Shown piece by piece: positions 1 through 9,580 of a stretch of DNA of 64,000 bases. Origin of the DNA: Shewanella surugensis (GTDB lineage: Bacteria > Pseudomonadota > Gammaproteobacteria > Enterobacterales > Shewanellaceae). Where the stretch lies: positions 1 through 64,000 of the forward strand of contig NZ_JAKIKS010000014.1 in NCBI RefSeq assembly GCF_023284005.1, read 5' to 3'. The notes under the pieces are model-generated. The model was not told the origin of the DNA and ran no database searches. It saw only the letters and a list, made by a program, of their open reading frames with translations. Positions within the stretch are counted from its first letter, which is position 1, and each line of letters starts with the position of its first letter. The translations under genes and the position numbers were made by a program.

Positions 1-104
1 GTTCCGTAGAGTGGCTACGCGCTATGAGAGAAAGGCTAAGTACTATTTAGGGACGCTTCAATTAGCTGCTTCTATGATTTGGTTAGCGTAATTGTCAACG
101 CCCC
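1..104 (+). mobile_element. Right end of an IS5-family insertion sequence (truncated by window edge)
   Basis: The window opens inside an insertion sequence. The frame ending at 91 encodes the typical C-terminus of an IS5-family (IS427/IS1031-like) transposase. It is followed by 13 bp of terminal sequence, whose reverse complement begins GGGGCGTTGACAATT, a plausible terminal repeat. The next four bases are CTAG (105-108), which fits the YTAR-type target duplication of IS5 elements. The left end and most of the transposase lie outside the window, so completeness cannot be judged. Confidence 0.7.
2..91 (+). CDS. IS5-family transposase, C-terminal fragment
   Basis: Only the last 29 codons are in the window, ending at TAA 89-91. 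The peptide contains RRVATRYERKAKYYL followed by QLAASMIWL, which resembles the ending of IS5/IS427-group DDE transposases (RR-ATRY-K, then a hydrophobic QLASIMLWL-like tail). The enzyme would catalyse cut-and-paste movement of its own element. Activity cannot be assessed because the catalytic DDE residues are outside the window. Confidence 0.7.
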   Translation, partial: FRRVATRYERKAKYYLGTLQLAASMIWLA

Positions 105-180
105 CTAGGCAACATACTTTACGCCGCGATTAAAACGCGTTTATTCCGGACATCATTTAACCACGAAAGATCAAGCCCCC
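105..180 (-). mobile_element. Truncated MITE copy (one terminal end)
   Basis: Read on the minus strand, this segment begins GGGGGCTTGATCTTTCGTGG and matches the left end of the full-length repeat at 6683-7006 along its whole length with scattered substitutions, including the run AATAAACGCGTTTTAATCGCGGCG. It stops at the CTAG where the IS5-type element begins, so the rest of this copy should lie beyond the insertion sequence to the left. TA follows the terminus at 181-182. The end lies only 18 bp upstream of the next gene's start codon. Confidence 0.75.
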
Positions 181-198
181 TAGAACCTAGGAAGGAAA

Positions 199-3100
199 AT
201 GCCAGCCAGATCACTCACCAATAAAAATGGATTGGAGCACCGATTAAAACGAAAAGCCCTATACCGCCTGCTGTTACTTTTTAGCTTACTGTATTTATTG
301 CTATCGCTGTCAATTGGCTTTATCCTACCTCACCTTTTAAAATCTTACGCTCCCGCTCACCTTCAAACTTGGTTAAAGCGCCCAACACATATCACGCATA
401 TCTCTATTAACCCGGTTAATTTACACACACAAATAGATGAACTTTCAATACAAGGACAAAATGGTACTGACTTTATTGGTTTTAAACGCTTAGATTTTAC
501 TTTTCAATTTTGGCATTCTATTTTCAATCAAGCGATAGCAATTTCAGATGTGACTCTAACTGAGCCCTTTGTCAATATCACTCGTTTATCAAACTCTCCC
601 AATCCCACTTTTAACTTCTCCGACATACTCGACAATCTTGCCACAAAAAATCAAATAGAGGGATCGCCATCAGGGGCAAATAGTGAAGACTCTGCTTCAG
701 CCTTACCTCAACTGATCGCTAATCATATCAGTATCAAAAATGCTCAGGCCCATTTCATTGATACTATCAATCAGCGTAGCCTTCACTACCACGATATTAA
801 CCTTTCTCTTAATGCATTAGATTCACAGATAAAAATCAAAGATGGCAATCCCGAAGCATTGAATACTTATCAGATCGATTTAGTCGGAGAAAATGGTGGG
901 AAAATTACCACCAATGGGCAATTACAATTATTTCCATTCGACTTAAAAGGCCAAGTCATAATAGAAGATTTATCATTGCCGCTGGTGTGGGAAGTCATTG
1001 CAGATGAATTTCCAGCCCAATTACAACAAGGGCAATTAGATAGCCGCGCAAACTATCACCTATTTTCATCTCAAAATCAAAAAAACAATAACAGTGCTCC
1101 CTTCCTACATATGTATCTTAACAATGCCGAAATAAGCATTAAAGATCTCATTTTATCCCATGAAAAAACACATTTTCTGTCGTTTCCTTTAATGGAAATA
1201 AAAGGCTTGGATATTGATGCTCACAATAAAAGAATTAATATCAAAAAACTGTTAAGTCAATCTCTGAATATCCATGCCAATATTAATGCACAAGGTCTGG
1301 ATATCATCGAATTCATCACTCCTCACGCCCTTAATCATCCACAGAGTAATAAAAATAACATACACACAGAAGCTAATTGGCTTATAAACCTCAATGCAAC
1401 ACAAATTGAGCAAGCCCAGCTCAATATTACGGAGTCACTGCTGTCTTCTCCGCAATTATGGCAATTTGCCAACATTCACTTTGCCACAGGCCCAATCGAC
1501 TCTTCTTTCAGTCATCCCGTCGATTACTCCGCATCGTTTTCCATTAATCAACATGGAGACATCAGCGCCAAAGGGGAAATCAATTTACAAGATTTATCCA
1601 GTGTCTCAGCACTAAACTTATCCACATTACAGCTGTTCCAGTTTAAGCCCTATCTAGACAAATACCTCAATTTTGATGAAATCAAGGGTTCGCTCAACGC
1701 TCATGGGACATTAGCCTTAAATCAGCAGCAACAAGTACACTTTAAAGGAAACGTTAAGGTCAATGATTTTTCCCTTAACGCACCAAAAAAAGCAAGGTTA
1801 ATCTCTTGGAAGTCAATCACGATCCCCAGTCTTGAATTGAATCAAGAAACAAGCAAGATATTAATTAAAGAAATTAATATTCATCAGGCTAAAACAAACC
1901 TCATTCGCATGAATGATGGTCTGTTCAATATTGACTCACTGTTCAATACACCGACAATGGTAAGTGACAATGCCATATTCATCCCCGATGATAAACATGA
2001 TAGTACGCGTCATCTTATAAACCATCGCAATACTGAGCATTCTCAGGCCACTTCCGTTAATACGGCTTCAAAGTCACCTACGCCCGTAGGAAGTGCTCAG
2101 ACAACCTCTCCACCGACGCCAAAACAAGCAGAGAAACTTAATGTGAAAATTAATCAGATTAATATTAATGAGGCGAGCAGTCATTTTGAAGATCATGCTT
2201 TATCTCCTGCCTTTAAGAGCTCGATTACCAATATCAATGGCACGATAAAAAAAATAAACTCTCATGAAAACCCAATGGCACCTTTTGAGTTTACAGCTAA
2301 TATTAACCATCATGCTCCGATAACACTTAAAGGAGAAATAGCGCCCTTCTCCACTCAGCCAAACACTCAATTTACACTGAATATTCAGCAATTCCCTCTT
2401 CCTCCGATTTCTCCTTATGCAGGACATTATGTCGGTTATGATATTGATCAAGGTTTAATGTCAATGGAGGCAAGCTATCACGTTAAAGATCAACAGTTAA
2501 CCGGAAGAAATCATGTTATCATTGAACAAATAGCCTTAAGTAATAACAGTAATAGTAACAGTGAACTTTCTCTTCCCTTACCCTTAGCTATTGCTTTACT
2601 TGAAGATAGCCAAGGTGTTATCACATTAGACTTGCCTGTATCAGGAGATCTTAATTCCCCTCAATTTAATATTACCCATTTACTTAACAGTACCTTTATC
2701 CAATTAATCACAAAAACGATCAGTGCCCCCTTTAGATTACTCTCTTCATTACTGGCAACAGAAGAAGCACTCGACAGCCTTTATTTTGAAGCGGCAAACG
2801 AGCAACTTTCATCAAAACAAACTCAAGTACTATCTCAATTGGCAAGTGGGCTACGTCAACGGCCAAAATTAACGGTGGCGATTACTCATACAGACAAACA
2901 ACATTTGGATAAAAAAGCGCTCTCAGAAAAACAATTACATGAAAAAATAGCCAATATGACCAATATCGATTTACAAGGCGTCAATTTAACAGCCATCACA
3001 AGCTATACCGACAATCCAGCGCTATCTGCAGCACTCGTCCAAATTTATGAACAAGCGTCCAACAAAGAAGCATTATTATTAAAATATCTCCCTGCGGGTG

Positions 3101-3345
3101 AAAATGAAAACAGCCCCATCAAAGAACAAAAACAACAGCAATGGCATCAGACTCTTTATAATAAAAGCCTTGAGTTACAGATTCTCCCTCAAAAAGCAAT
3201 ACACACACTGACGCAATCAAGACGACAAAAAGTAAAAGACTTCTTAGTCAAACAAGGTCAAATTACATCAAATAGAATATCTCTTGCCAACAAGCAAACT
3301 TTAACCCCTCAAGCACAGCTCACTGTTCAGCTAATCGTTAAATAA
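199..3345 (+). CDS. DUF748 (AsmA-like) envelope protein
   Basis: This is a 1048-residue protein with one N-terminal membrane segment (about residues 23-44) and a long periplasmic part. The repeated beta-type stretches with patterns such as ISIKNAQAHFID and LSLNALDS are those of DUF748, a family related to AsmA-like proteins. The C-terminus (from about residue 870) has the helical, OmpA-like segment seen in many DUF748 proteins. The family is linked to envelope biogenesis or lipid trafficking, but no reaction is established. The start at 199 has AAGGA six bases upstream. The gene sits directly downstream of a truncated MITE, so its native promoter may be displaced. Family assignment is firm; function is open. 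Confidence 0.75.
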   Translation: MPARSLTNKNGLEHRLKRKALYRLLLLFSLLYLLLSLSIGFILPHLLKSYAPAHLQTWLKRPTHITHISINPVNLHTQIDELSIQGQNGTDFIGFKRLDFTFQFWHSIFNQAIAISDVTLTEPFVNITRLSNSPNPTFNFSDILDNLATKNQIEGSPSGANSEDSASALPQLIANHISIKNAQAHFIDTINQRSLHYHDINLSLNALDSQIKIKDGNPEALNTYQIDLVGENGGKITTNGQLQLFPFDLKGQVIIEDLSLPLVWEVIADEFPAQLQQGQLDSRANYHLFSSQNQKNNNSAPFLHMYLNNAEISIKDLILSHEKTHFLSFPLMEIKGLDIDAHNKRINIKKLLSQSLNIHANINAQGLDIIEFITPHALNHPQSNKNNIHTEANWLINLNATQIEQAQLNITESLLSSPQLWQFANIHFATGPIDSSFSHPVDYSASFSINQHGDISAKGEINLQDLSSVSALNLSTLQLFQFKPYLDKYLNFDEIKGSLNAHGTLALNQQQQVHFKGNVKVNDFSLNAPKKARLISWKSITIPSLELNQETSKILIKEINIHQAKTNLIRMNDGLFNIDSLFNTPTMVSDNAIFIPDDKHDSTRHLINHRNTEHSQATSVNTASKSPTPVGSAQTTSPPTPKQAEKLNVKINQININEASSHFEDHALSPAFKSSITNINGTIKKINSHENPMAPFEFTANINHHAPITLKGEIAPFSTQPNTQFTLNIQQFPLPPISPYAGHYVGYDIDQGLMSMEASYHVKDQQLTGRNHVIIEQIALSNNSNSNSELSLPLPLAIALLEDSQGVITLDLPVSGDLNSPQFNITHLLNSTFIQLITKTISAPFRLLSSLLATEEALDSLYFEAANEQLSSKQTQVLSQLASGLRQRPKLTVAITHTDKQHLDKKALSEKQLHEKIANMTNIDLQGVNLTAITSYTDNPALSAALVQIYEQASNKEALLLKYLPAGENENSPIKEQKQQQWHQTLYNKSLELQILPQKAIHTLTQSRRQKVKDFLVKQGQITSNRISLANKQTLTPQAQLTVQLIVK

Positions 3346-3406
3346 AATAGTGGCATAAAGCCATCACTCACCTTAAATCATCCCCCAAGAAAATAAAGGG
3401 CATAAT

Positions 3407-3434
3407 CTAAGGCTTTGATCCTTTCGAGCCTTAG
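3407..3434 (+). terminator. Hairpin downstream of the DUF748 gene
   Basis: CTAAGGCT (3407-3414) and AGCCTTAG (3427-3434) form a perfect 8-bp stem with a 12-base loop between the DUF748 gene and the glutaredoxin-like gene. No strong T-run follows, so it may be a weak terminator or a processing or attenuation hairpin in the leader of the next gene. Confidence 0.3.
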
Positions 3435-3473
3435 GTTAAACTCTCGGCGATTTTATTCTACTTAAGGACCATC

Positions 3474-3830
3474 ATGTTTATGATACGTTGGCTATTAGGC
3501 CGTATTATCTTGCTGTTGAATTTTATTTTTACGCCTAAAAAACGTCAGCGCTCAACAGAAGAACAACAAAAAATTGATGACATAACACAGCATTTTACTT
3601 TATTTGAATATAAGGCTTGTCCTTTTTGTGTCAAAGTCAGGCGGGCGGCACGCAGACAAGGACTCAATTTAAAAACCCTTGAAGCAAAACAGCCTGAGCA
3701 CAAACAAACATTGCTCAATGAAGGCGGAAAAGTAAAAGTACCCTGTTTACGAATTGAAGAAGCAAATGAAGTACGCTGGATGTATGAGTCATCAACGATT
3801 GTTGAATACTTAAACAGCCGCTGCGCGTAA
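3474..3830 (+). CDS. Membrane-anchored glutaredoxin-like protein
   Basis: The 118-residue protein starts with a hydrophobic segment (about residues 3-20) and a basic KKRQR stretch, then a thioredoxin-fold domain with the redox motif CPFC (about residues 46-49). A VPCL segment near residue 90 fits the cis-proline loop region of glutaredoxins and glutathione-S-transferase N-terminal domains, and the C-terminal SSTIVEYL helix also fits. It probably reduces disulphides or glutathione mixed disulphides at the cytoplasmic face of the inner membrane. AAGGA lies upstream. ATG at 3480 is an alternative start. The partner is unknown. Confidence 0.8.
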   Translation: MFMIRWLLGRIILLLNFIFTPKKRQRSTEEQQKIDDITQHFTLFEYKACPFCVKVRRAARRQGLNLKTLEAKQPEHKQTLLNEGGKVKVPCLRIEEANEVRWMYESSTIVEYLNSRCA

Positions 3831-3889
3831 TTCATTCACACTATAGAAAATTAAACAAGGCATATGCACCACAGCCTATGCCTTTAATA

Positions 3890-4915
3890 TTAACGATTAG
3901 CTTCAATGACATTTTCTGCAATCACCTTCGCAGCTTGCCAACGTTGAAGGTTTTCTAAACTCATCATCATTTGCTGCTTTCTTGATTGTAGACTTAACGC
4001 ATTATGGCTAGGATTATTATCCGATATTGGCCATTCAAAATGGGCTAAAATGTCTTCAACGCCTAGGGGATCATTACAGACTAAAATCATATTACAGCCC
4101 GCTTCTAATGCGGCCTTTGCACGTTGACAATAATCACCCACGATGGATGCGCCTTTCATGCCTAAATCATCTGAAAAAATCACCCCATCAAAGCCTAATT
4201 TTTCTCGCAATACGGTGTAAAGCCAATAAGATGAAAAGCCTGCCGGAGCAGGGTCTACCTTGGGATAAATCACATGTGCAGGCATGATCCCTTGCAAACA
4301 ATTTTTAGCAATCAGTTCTTTAAAAGGCAGCATATCAAATTGCTCAATTGTCGCCTCATCTCTATGATCGACAGGCTTAGCAATATGAGAATCAGCAGCA
4401 ACACTGCCATGACCGGGGAAATGCTTCCCCACTGCCGCCATTCCAGCTTGCTCCATCCCGAGAATAAACTGTTCAGCTAATACGCTCACTTCTTTGGGAT
4501 CTGGACTGAAACTTCTCAGCCCTATCACTTCGCTGATCCCATTTACATCCAATACAGGCGCAAAACTTAAATCAATATCACAGGCCAATAATTCAATGGC
4601 CATCAAAAATCCCAGCTCCCGTGCCCATATGTTCGCTACGGACAGATCATGCTCTGCCGCTAACAAAATATGTCCCATGGCAGGTATCGCTGTAAAACCT
4701 TCTCTAAAGCGCTGTACTCTTCCCCCTTCATGATCAACCGCAATCAATAGCTCTGGGCGCAACCGCCGTATCGATAGCACTAATTCAATTAACTGGCTGC
4801 GATCCGCAAAATTGCGGCTAAACAGGATCACCCCTCCCACTTTGGGGTTTATTATTTTCGCAGACTCAGTAGCTGATAATTGAGTCGACGATAAATCCAA
4901 CATCAAATAACTCAC
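3890..4915 (-). CDS. nagZ: Beta-N-acetylhexosaminidase NagZ (GH3)
   Basis: The 341-residue length equals E. coli NagZ. It is a glycoside hydrolase family 3 enzyme that removes N-acetylglucosamine from 1,6-anhydro-muropeptides in cytoplasmic peptidoglycan recycling. Visible family motifs are AVDHEGGRVQRFR, the KHFPGHG...DSH loop that supplies the catalytic His/Asp pair, and FSDDLGMKGA, which carries the nucleophilic Asp. No signal peptide is present, as expected. It diverges from sdaA across a 369-bp AT-rich spacer. In enterobacteria NagZ products induce AmpC beta-lactamase; no ampR or ampC is in this window. Confidence 0.96.
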   Translation of the reverse strand: MSYLMLDLSSTQLSATESAKIINPKVGGVILFSRNFADRSQLIELVLSIRRLRPELLIAVDHEGGRVQRFREGFTAIPAMGHILLAAEHDLSVANIWARELGFLMAIELLACDIDLSFAPVLDVNGISEVIGLRSFSPDPKEVSVLAEQFILGMEQAGMAAVGKHFPGHGSVAADSHIAKPVDHRDEATIEQFDMLPFKELIAKNCLQGIMPAHVIYPKVDPAPAGFSSYWLYTVLREKLGFDGVIFSDDLGMKGASIVGDYCQRAKAALEAGCNMILVCNDPLGVEDILAHFEWPISDNNPSHNALSLQSRKQQMMMSLENLQRWQAAKVIAENVIEANR

Positions 4916-5284
4916 ATTTACTCCAAATAATGAAACATCAAATCATTCATTCTAAAAGGATCCCAAACGATTTCCTTATTATTTTAGCTAATGATTAATA
5001 ACATATTATTATGTCAATCTTAAACAGATAAATAATTAAACCGCATTTATAAATGCCCTAAGCATTAATTTTTCTAATACCAAAAGTAGCAATATAAAAA
5101 ATATAATGCTTGGCTCATTAACAAAATGTGGGATACTTTTTTAGCATTCTTTAATGTTACCCTCAAACCAGCACGTTTGGGGATAACGAACAAACCCATC
5201 GGCTCTTCATTATTTGTGCATTGGATCAACGCTTCTATCCAGTGCCACGAGTCAAGTCACTCAAATAAATTAAGGTATTTTTAC
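4916..5284. other. Divergent nagZ/sdaA intergenic region
   Basis: This 369-bp region is very AT-rich (for example TAATGATTAATAACATATTA near 4991) and must hold the promoters of nagZ (left) and sdaA (right). An open frame extends sdaA upstream to 5126 but has no family similarity and is treated as untranslated. I see no clear operator palindrome. Confidence 0.5.
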
Positions 5285-6661
5285 ATGATCAGTGTATTTG
5301 ATATGTTCAAAATTGGTATAGGGCCATCGAGCTCCCACACCGTTGGCCCCATGAAAGCGGGCAATGTTTTTATTAATGCACTCATTGAAAAAAACCTTCT
5401 TGAAGCAACGGATGAATTACGTGCAGAACTCTTTGGATCTCTAGGACAAACAGGTAGAGGCCATGGCACCGATAAAGCTGTGATCTTAGGACTAATGAGT
5501 GAAGCACCTGACACCGTTAATACCGATATTATCGACGCCACGTTAAAAAAAGCACTTGATACTCAATCACTTACATTAACCACGGGTCAAACGGTAACTT
5601 TTACTCGTGAAAGTGGCATTACCTTTCATCGCCGTAAAACACTTCCCGCTCACGCTAACGCCATGACATTATATGCTTACGCAAAAGGGCAATGCCTCTA
5701 CTCCCGCACTTATTACTCCGTAGGAGGGGGTTTTATTTTAGATGAAGATGAAATTAAAGCCCAAGACGCCTCACCCGCAGTGCCCATCAAATCAGCCCCC
5801 TTTGATTTCAACTCGGCAGCTCAATTATTAACTTCATGCACTGAGCATGGTTTTAGCATCTCTGCATTGATGATGCAAAATGAACTCAGCATTCGCAGTG
5901 AAGAGGATATTAAAAGCCAACTTTGGCACATCTGGCAAACCATGAGAAACTGCATTGAGCGGGGTTATCAAAAAGAAGGCATTTTACCCGGTGGCTTGAA
6001 ACTAAGGCGGCGTGCGCCTTCGATGTATCGTCGCTTAAAAGCAGAAGGTAAACACAACACCGATCCTTTAACCGCATTGGATTGGGTTGACCTTTATGCC
6101 CTTTCAGTCAATGAGCAAAATGCCGCAGGCGATCGCGTTGTCACCGCCCCAACGAATGGTGCTGCTGGTATTATTCCTGCCGTTTTAAGCTATTATGATG
6201 CCTTTGTTCAACCTGTAGATATGGACGTTTGTTGTCGCTACTTATTAACCGCGGCAGCGATTGGCATTCTTTATAAAAAGAATGCCTCCATTTCGGGTGC
6301 AGAAGTCGGCTGCCAAGGTGAAGTCGGTGTTGCCTGCTCCATGGCCGCAGCGGCTTTGACTGAAATAATGGGCGGTACGGTTGAGCATGTCGAAAATGCA
6401 GCCGAAATAGGTATGGAACATAATCTGGGATTGACTTGTGATCCCGTTGGCGGGCTCGTACAAGTCCCTTGTATTGAACGTAATGCTATGGGTGCCGTTA
6501 AAGCCATTAATGCCTCAAGGATGGCACTCAGAGGCGACGGTAACCATAAAGTCACTTTAGATAAAGTCATTAAAACCATGATGGATACTGGGCAAGATAT
6601 GCGCAGTAAATATAAAGAAACCGCCAAAGGCGGCTTAGCCGTCAATATTGTTGAGTGCTAA
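5285..6661 (+). CDS. sdaA: L-serine dehydratase (iron-sulphur, single-chain)
   Basis: The enzyme deaminates L-serine to pyruvate and ammonia using a [4Fe-4S] cluster. The N-terminal beta domain begins at [19 protein letters not shown], and SSSHTVGPM is the family signature. The C-terminal alpha domain contains the conserved cysteines in [21 protein letters not shown] and VPCIERNA. I set the start at ATG 5285, giving 458 residues, close to E. coli SdaA/SdaB (454-455), with AAGG upstream; 53 codons further upstream are open but unlike any homologue. Only one copy is in the window, so sdaA versus sdaB is not distinguishable. A MITE begins 21 bp after the stop. Confidence 0.95.
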   Translation: MISVFDMFKIGIGPSSSHTVGPMKAGNVFINALIEKNLLEATDELRAELFGSLGQTGRGHGTDKAVILGLMSEAPDTVNTDIIDATLKKALDTQSLTLTTGQTVTFTRESGITFHRRKTLPAHANAMTLYAYAKGQCLYSRTYYSVGGGFILDEDEIKAQDASPAVPIKSAPFDFNSAAQLLTSCTEHGFSISALMMQNELSIRSEEDIKSQLWHIWQTMRNCIERGYQKEGILPGGLKLRRRAPSMYRRLKAEGKHNTDPLTALDWVDLYALSVNEQNAAGDRVVTAPTNGAAGIIPAVLSYYDAFVQPVDMDVCCRYLLTAAAIGILYKKNASISGAEVGCQGEVGVACSMAAAALTEIMGGTVEHVENAAEIGMEHNLGLTCDPVGGLVQVPCIERNAMGAVKAINASRMALRGDGNHKVTLDKVIKTMMDTGQDMRSKYKETAKGGLAVNIVEC

Positions 6662-6682
6662 TGGCTTTATTCCAATAGCCTA

Positions 6683-7006
6683 GGGGCTGTTGATCTTTCG
6701 TGATTAAATTCTGTCCGAAATAAACGTGTTTTAATCACGGCGTAGAGAATGTCGCCTAGCCTTCTAAGCAAATTTTTTACAACAAAGAAAAAACACGTTT
6801 AACCGGATCCTGCTTTATAAAAGAATGAGGACAGTGTTTGTGGCTTCTTGCTACTGTGTTATAGCTTAGTTATGGTCGCCCGCATGGATGGGGAAGATAG
6901 ATCGACGTTTGAACCCAAGTCGAGAACAACTACACAACACAAGCTCTGCCTTGTATAAAGAACCCGCAAACTACTGCAGAAATCATCACCAAAGTTCAGC
7001 AGCCCC
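6683..7006 (+). mobile_element. Full-length non-coding inverted-repeat element (MITE), copy 1
   Basis: The 324-bp element has terminal inverted repeats: GGGGCTGTTGATCTTTCGTG at the left and, as reverse complement at the right, GGGGCTGCTGAACTTTGGTG (19 of the first 22 positions agree). It shares its ends and several internal blocks with the element at 42567-42882, including CGACGTTTGAACCC (about 6903) and CAGAAATCATCAC near the right end. No open frame of useful length is inside, so it would need a transposase supplied elsewhere. TA precedes the left end but is not preserved on the right. Confidence 0.75.
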
Positions 7007-7112
7007 AAATTGTTAGTTATAATCATTTATTTTTAATGAGGAATTGTCACAACGCGAGTATTGACTTAGCGTTTAAAATATTGAGTATTCACTTGATGAA
7101 CTTGGGTATAAC

Positions 7113-7140
7113 ACAACACCGACTGGCATGTCGGTGTTGT
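7113..7140 (+). terminator. Strong hairpin between sdaA/MITE and cysB
   Basis: ACAACACCGAC (7113-7123) and GTCGGTGTTGT (7130-7140) form a perfect 11-bp stem with a 6-base loop. On the plus strand TTGTTAAA follows, a moderate T-tract, so it could end transcription from sdaA and also act weakly on cysB readthrough from the other strand. Confidence 0.55.
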
Positions 7141-7186
7141 TTGTTAAAGCACGATTAATAATCGCTTCAAATCATTGCTTGAAAGC

Positions 7187-8218
<1,032 letters not shown>

Positions 8219-8375
8219 TTAATTATATTAATTGGTTATAGTCTACCTAGATAATTAAATCAAATAGGAATATATCATAGAGAGCAATAAATACACCTAA
8301 GATCTGCATAATATCCTGTATCGATTGCTACCCTAGCGTATTGATATGTAGTAATATTGCACCAATTATTATTAA

Positions 8376-9158
8376 ATGGATACGTTTATGATATTTACTT
8401 TGGTGTTGATTTTAATTGGTGCACTGCTTTTATTGGTAATAGGAATAAATGTCATACAGCAACAAAAAGCGAAAGCAGAAGCTGAAAAGCGTACTGAACT
8501 TGCTCGCCAACGTGCCATCATTGATGAAACGGATGACGTTTTATCTCATATCAGTTTAATCCCAAACTCTTCTCATATGTTATTGATTTTATATAACAGA
8601 ATACAGGAAGCACTGCAAATCGCTATGCATTTAACACCAAAAATGCATACCGAGTATGAACGACGTTCACTGGATTTAAACCAGAAAATTCAGGTTTTGA
8701 AAGAAACGATGACCCCTTTTCCCCCCATAGAAGCGTTTCAATTACCAGAGCAAGATAAGCACGTTTTAGTCTTAGTACAAATGCTCAAAAAGATGAAAGC
8801 CATACTCAGATCTGAGCATAATAAAGGCAAAGTGGATCCTCAGCTTTTTATTCAAGAAGAAAGCTACATTGATAGTCTACAATTACGCATAAATGTTGAC
8901 TCCATGTTATCAAGAGGTCGCGCCGCCAGCTATATCAAACAATATGGCTCAGCCAAGCAAATGATCACCAAAGCGCTATCCACCTTGCACACCATCAAAG
9001 CCCAAACACCTAATGATCCGTTTATCACTCAGAAAGTGGATGAAGCTAAAAGTATACTAAACGAGATAATGGGCGAGCAAAAAAGTACTCAGACAGTCAA
9101 ATCTAGAAGGGATAATGATGATATTGACGTGCTATTTCAGCCAAAGAAAAAATGGTAA
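8376..9158 (+). CDS. Uncharacterised single-pass membrane protein
   Basis: I do not recognise this 260-residue protein. It has one N-terminal membrane segment (about residues 4-27, rich in Ile/Leu/Val), immediately followed by a charged, probably coiled-coil stretch (QQQKAKAEAEKRTELARQRA) and a mostly helical, hydrophilic body ending in basic FQPKKKW. The body is probably cytoplasmic. A second in-frame ATG at 8388 has GGA nine bases upstream and may be the real start. It diverges from cysB across about 210 bp. No enzyme motif is visible; a scaffold or chemoreceptor-independent coiled-coil role is only a guess. Confidence 0.6.
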   Translation: MDTFMIFTLVLILIGALLLLVIGINVIQQQKAKAEAEKRTELARQRAIIDETDDVLSHISLIPNSSHMLLILYNRIQEALQIAMHLTPKMHTEYERRSLDLNQKIQVLKETMTPFPPIEAFQLPEQDKHVLVLVQMLKKMKAILRSEHNKGKVDPQLFIQEESYIDSLQLRINVDSMLSRGRAASYIKQYGSAKQMITKALSTLHTIKAQTPNDPFITQKVDEAKSILNEIMGEQKSTQTVKSRRDNDDIDVLFQPKKKW

Positions 9159-9220
9159 GAAACAGGTTAATGTTAACAACACATTTGATAGTACCTCAAA
9201 CTAATCGGTCTGTTTAAAAT

Positions 9221-9265
9221 GCCCCCCAGAAAAAATAAAAGATATAGTCACCTGACTTGGGGGGC
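9221..9265. repeat. G/C-run inverted repeat
   Basis: GCCCCCCA (9221-9228) and TGGGGGGC (9258-9265) are perfect complements separated by 29 bases. The element stands alone in AT-rich DNA downstream of the 8376-9158 gene. It may be a long-loop terminator or a degenerate intergenic repeat; the loop contains AGTCACCTGA, and its reverse complement shares TCAGGTGACT with the repeat at 24837-24889. Confidence 0.45.
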
Positions 9266-9456
9266 CATAATCTATTCATATCAATCAACAGTCAAATATC
9301 TTCCGATGACTACCTTACCTAGAACAAACAATTATTTAACAAAAATCGCTTCTGTCAGTGGTAGTTCTCAGACATCAAGCTTTTTGGTCAACTGATACAT
9401 AGGCTTATTTTATACTCTATTCATCATAGATAAAATCACAACCCCAATGATAATAT

Positions 9457-9488
9457 AAAAAAAACGCCAAACATTTTCATGTTCGACG
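9457..9488 (-). terminator. Rho-independent terminator of the first TonB receptor
   Basis: On the minus strand a 10-bp stem (with two G-U pairs) CGTCGAACAT/ATGTTTGGCG closes a GAAA loop and is followed by eight T. It lies 93 bp after the receptor stop codon. Confidence 0.85.
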
Positions 9489-9580
9489 TGTGTAAACCAG
9501 AGCTCAATCTTATTAAATAAACGTCTTAAGGTTTGACGAATATCAATACTGAGTTAACAGATAACTTATTCAATCATTAT

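Noticed and set aside
5126-5284. N-terminal extension of sdaA by 53 codons
   Set aside because: Residues before [19 protein letters not shown] match no serine dehydratase, and AAGG lies before ATG 5285.
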